This document shows, in pieces, positions 62,201 to 64,000 of a stretch of 64,000 bases of DNA. Positions within the stretch are counted from its first letter, which is position 1. Each line of letters begins with the position of its first letter. The position numbers were made by a program, and so were the translations under genes. Under the pieces are notes generated by a model. It was not told the origin of the DNA and made no database searches. It was given only the letters and a program-made list of their open reading frames with translations. Source of the DNA: Antedon mediterranea (lineage: Eukaryota; Echinodermata; Crinoidea; Comatulida; Antedonidae); assembly GCF_964355755.1 (NCBI RefSeq), contig NC_092671.1, positions 27,280,070-27,344,069 on the forward strand, given 5' to 3'.

Positions 62201-64000
62201 ATGTGTACATAATATACGGCGAGTGAAAGCGCTAGCTCATTATCTGTTTAAAAAAATGTATATCCAACCTCTGCAACACAGATTGAAATGGTTGGGTTGG
62301 TTGAAAAAAAAATGGATCGAATTTCTGTTATGAGTATACAGTACTTGCCTTTACGACGCCTGAGGGAATAGACACTTGTGGAACAGAGATTGGAATGTTC
62401 CATTCATCGCAAATCAATACATTTGTATAAACGTATATTAAATCTATCAAATTAGTATTTTTTTTTTTTAAATCGGCCTGTCTTCAACATTATGATGCTG
62501 TACTCGAGCTGTTCAACCGGTTTTCAGCCATTAAAAACAATTATCGTAGGAGGAGATAGGAAAATGCGAAGCATCCTCGTATTATCGTCTGCGGGTATTT
62601 TTCAAGATGGACATCCATTAGACAGTGTATCCCGCGATCGAAAAACACCCCTATTTGGGGCAAATCGTTGAACCTAAATTCGTTTTAATCGTCAATAACT
62701 AATTATCGAACTCAATTTAATTAGTAAACAGGGTTACATCTGGCGGTTAAAATCAGTACCGAAAGTACGAATCAACTTTATATACCATCGAGTAAACATT
62801 CTAGAAATAACGCGCGATTTACCGAATTTTGCCCTTACGTAAATTTATATATAGATACAAACGTTGAGAAGGAACTGTCAGTATAAAGTTTATTTGTATA
62901 TCTAACAGTAGAGCCTACCCACAGTCTCAGTAATAAAGTTTATTTGTATATATTTTTATATTACATCTAACAGTACGAACATTCACAGTAAGAAATGTTC
63001 GATTCAAATGAAAAATAGTTAATAGGTATTTACAGTATTGTCAAAGTATTGCAAGTTTATTCTCAAAGGGCTCATAAATTTACCTACAGTACTTGTGTTA
63101 AACCAAACTCTGGCAGACTGAGAGATTGGGATGTTCCATTCATCGCAAATCAATACATTTGTATAATCGTATATTAAATCTATCAAAATAGTATTTTTTA
63201 AAGAAAATCGGCCTGTCTTCAACATTATGATGGTGTACTCTAGCTGTTCAACCGGTTTTCAGCTATTAAAAAAAATATCGTAGGAGGAGATAGAAAAATG
63301 CGAAGCCTCCTCGCATTTTTTTGGCGGGTATTTTTCAAGATGGACATCCATTAGACAGTGTATACCACGATCGGAAAACACCCCTATTTGGGGCAAATCG
63401 TTGAACCTAAATTCGTTTTAATCGTCAATAACTAATTATTTAACTCAATTTAATTAGTAAACAGGGTTACATCAGGCGGTTAAAATCAGTACCGAAAGTA
63501 CGAACCAACTTTACATACCATCGAGTGAAAATTCTAGAAGTAAGGCGCGATTTACCGAATTTTGCCCTTACGTAAATTTATATATAGATGGTAAAATGCA
63601 TGTAGTGCCTTGTCACGAACTCCCTTTACGTATGTTTCCAAGCGGTTGAAAATACTTTAGGAACTCCCTTGTGACATAAAAGTATACACAAAAAATCCAC
63701 AAAGTTGTAAAATAACTCAAAACAAAGCTTTAATTTTAATCAACTTCAACTTTCAACAATCCAGTAAGCAGTTTAAACAACAGCTTCACAATAACTTTTA
63801 CAATCGAATATCCAACCTCTAATCTAACCTCTAATATCCAACCTTCTTCAAAATAAATGCTTCAATCAAAAATCCTCCTCTTTCCTTACAATTGTCATAC
63901 TTCCCCTTATATACAATATGTTCATAACCTTCTAGATCATTCTTATACTTCCTGGGGTACCACTAACATTTCATTTTGTTTAGCCATTTGCCAAAAGTAA
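59223..64000. repeat. Repeat-filled 3' part of the window
   Basis: CTAGATGG...CCATCTAG (59630-59666) opens a region of repeated blocks. GATGTTCCATTCATCGCAAA to CTGTTCAACCGGTTTTCAGC occurs at about 60900-61105, 62393-62527 and 63130-63265. TATTTTTCAAGATGGACATC to the GCCCTTACG end occurs at 62595-62840 and 63325-63575. ATGGTTCTCGAATACATA occurs at 61442. All match 35645-36960. Two minus-strand ORFs starting MLKTGRFSLK are copies of one chance frame. No catalytic USP exon was found. Confidence 0.7.
60951..61084. repeat. ~67-bp local tandem duplication
   Basis: The segment ATCTATCAAAATAGTATTTT to GGTGTACTCTAGC is present twice in direct succession. Confidence 0.9.

Noticed and set aside
60815-63225. 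Minus-strand ORFs starting MLKTGRFSLK
   Set aside because: Same chance frame in several copies of the 59-63 kb repeat family; no family match.

Overview
The window is AT-rich eukaryotic DNA, almost certainly from an invertebrate animal. Introns with GT..AG borders, metazoan transposon families, tRNA-type SINE promoters and one animal deubiquitinase gene support this. The very frequent AGGCCTAG/CCTAGG words and the set of repeat families would suit an echinoderm or another marine deuterostome; that placement is inference. Nothing prokaryotic (operons, Shine-Dalgarno sites, CRISPR arrays) was seen.

Region by region: 0-5.4 kb holds three DR1-type motifs and two Helitron-like copies in tandem; the second contains a TIR element that itself contains a TIR MITE. 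7.27-9.93 kb is a PIF/Harbinger-type element whose transposase exon is split by a 5'-truncated CR1/L2-like LINE. 11-15 kb holds three further TIR elements and a minisatellite. 15.5-16.6 kb has two LINE 3' remnants on the minus strand. 16.6-23 kb holds long-inverted-repeat elements and a reversed Helitron copy. 23-28 kb is mostly empty, with a 107-bp tandem repeat, a 54-bp perfect palindrome and two MITEs. 28.4-37.3 kb is a nest of TIR, foldback and satellite-like repeats. 38-42.4 kb holds a third long-inverted-repeat copy split by a TIR element, and a mini-Helitron.

The main host gene is on the plus strand from 43.56 to 59.22 kb: the N-terminal ~377 residues of a USP37-type ubiquitin-specific protease in nine exons with matching phases (one exon is tentative). 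It shows the PH-like N-terminal domain, a KEN degron and the linker leading to the catalytic domain. The last visible exon stops just before the place where the FxNLGNTCYM cysteine box should follow. The catalytic exons were not found before the window ends. One intron is nearly filled by three back-to-back TIR elements. Another holds a nested same-strand gene-like unit: a small two-exon acidic/basic protein and a broken multi-exon coding region interrupted by a 29-copy, 41-bp minisatellite. From 59.6 kb to the end the sequence is mainly repeated blocks of one family, also present at 35.6-37 kb.

Coordinates of exons come from reading splice sites and phase by eye; repeat borders are approximate unless a target-site duplication is named.
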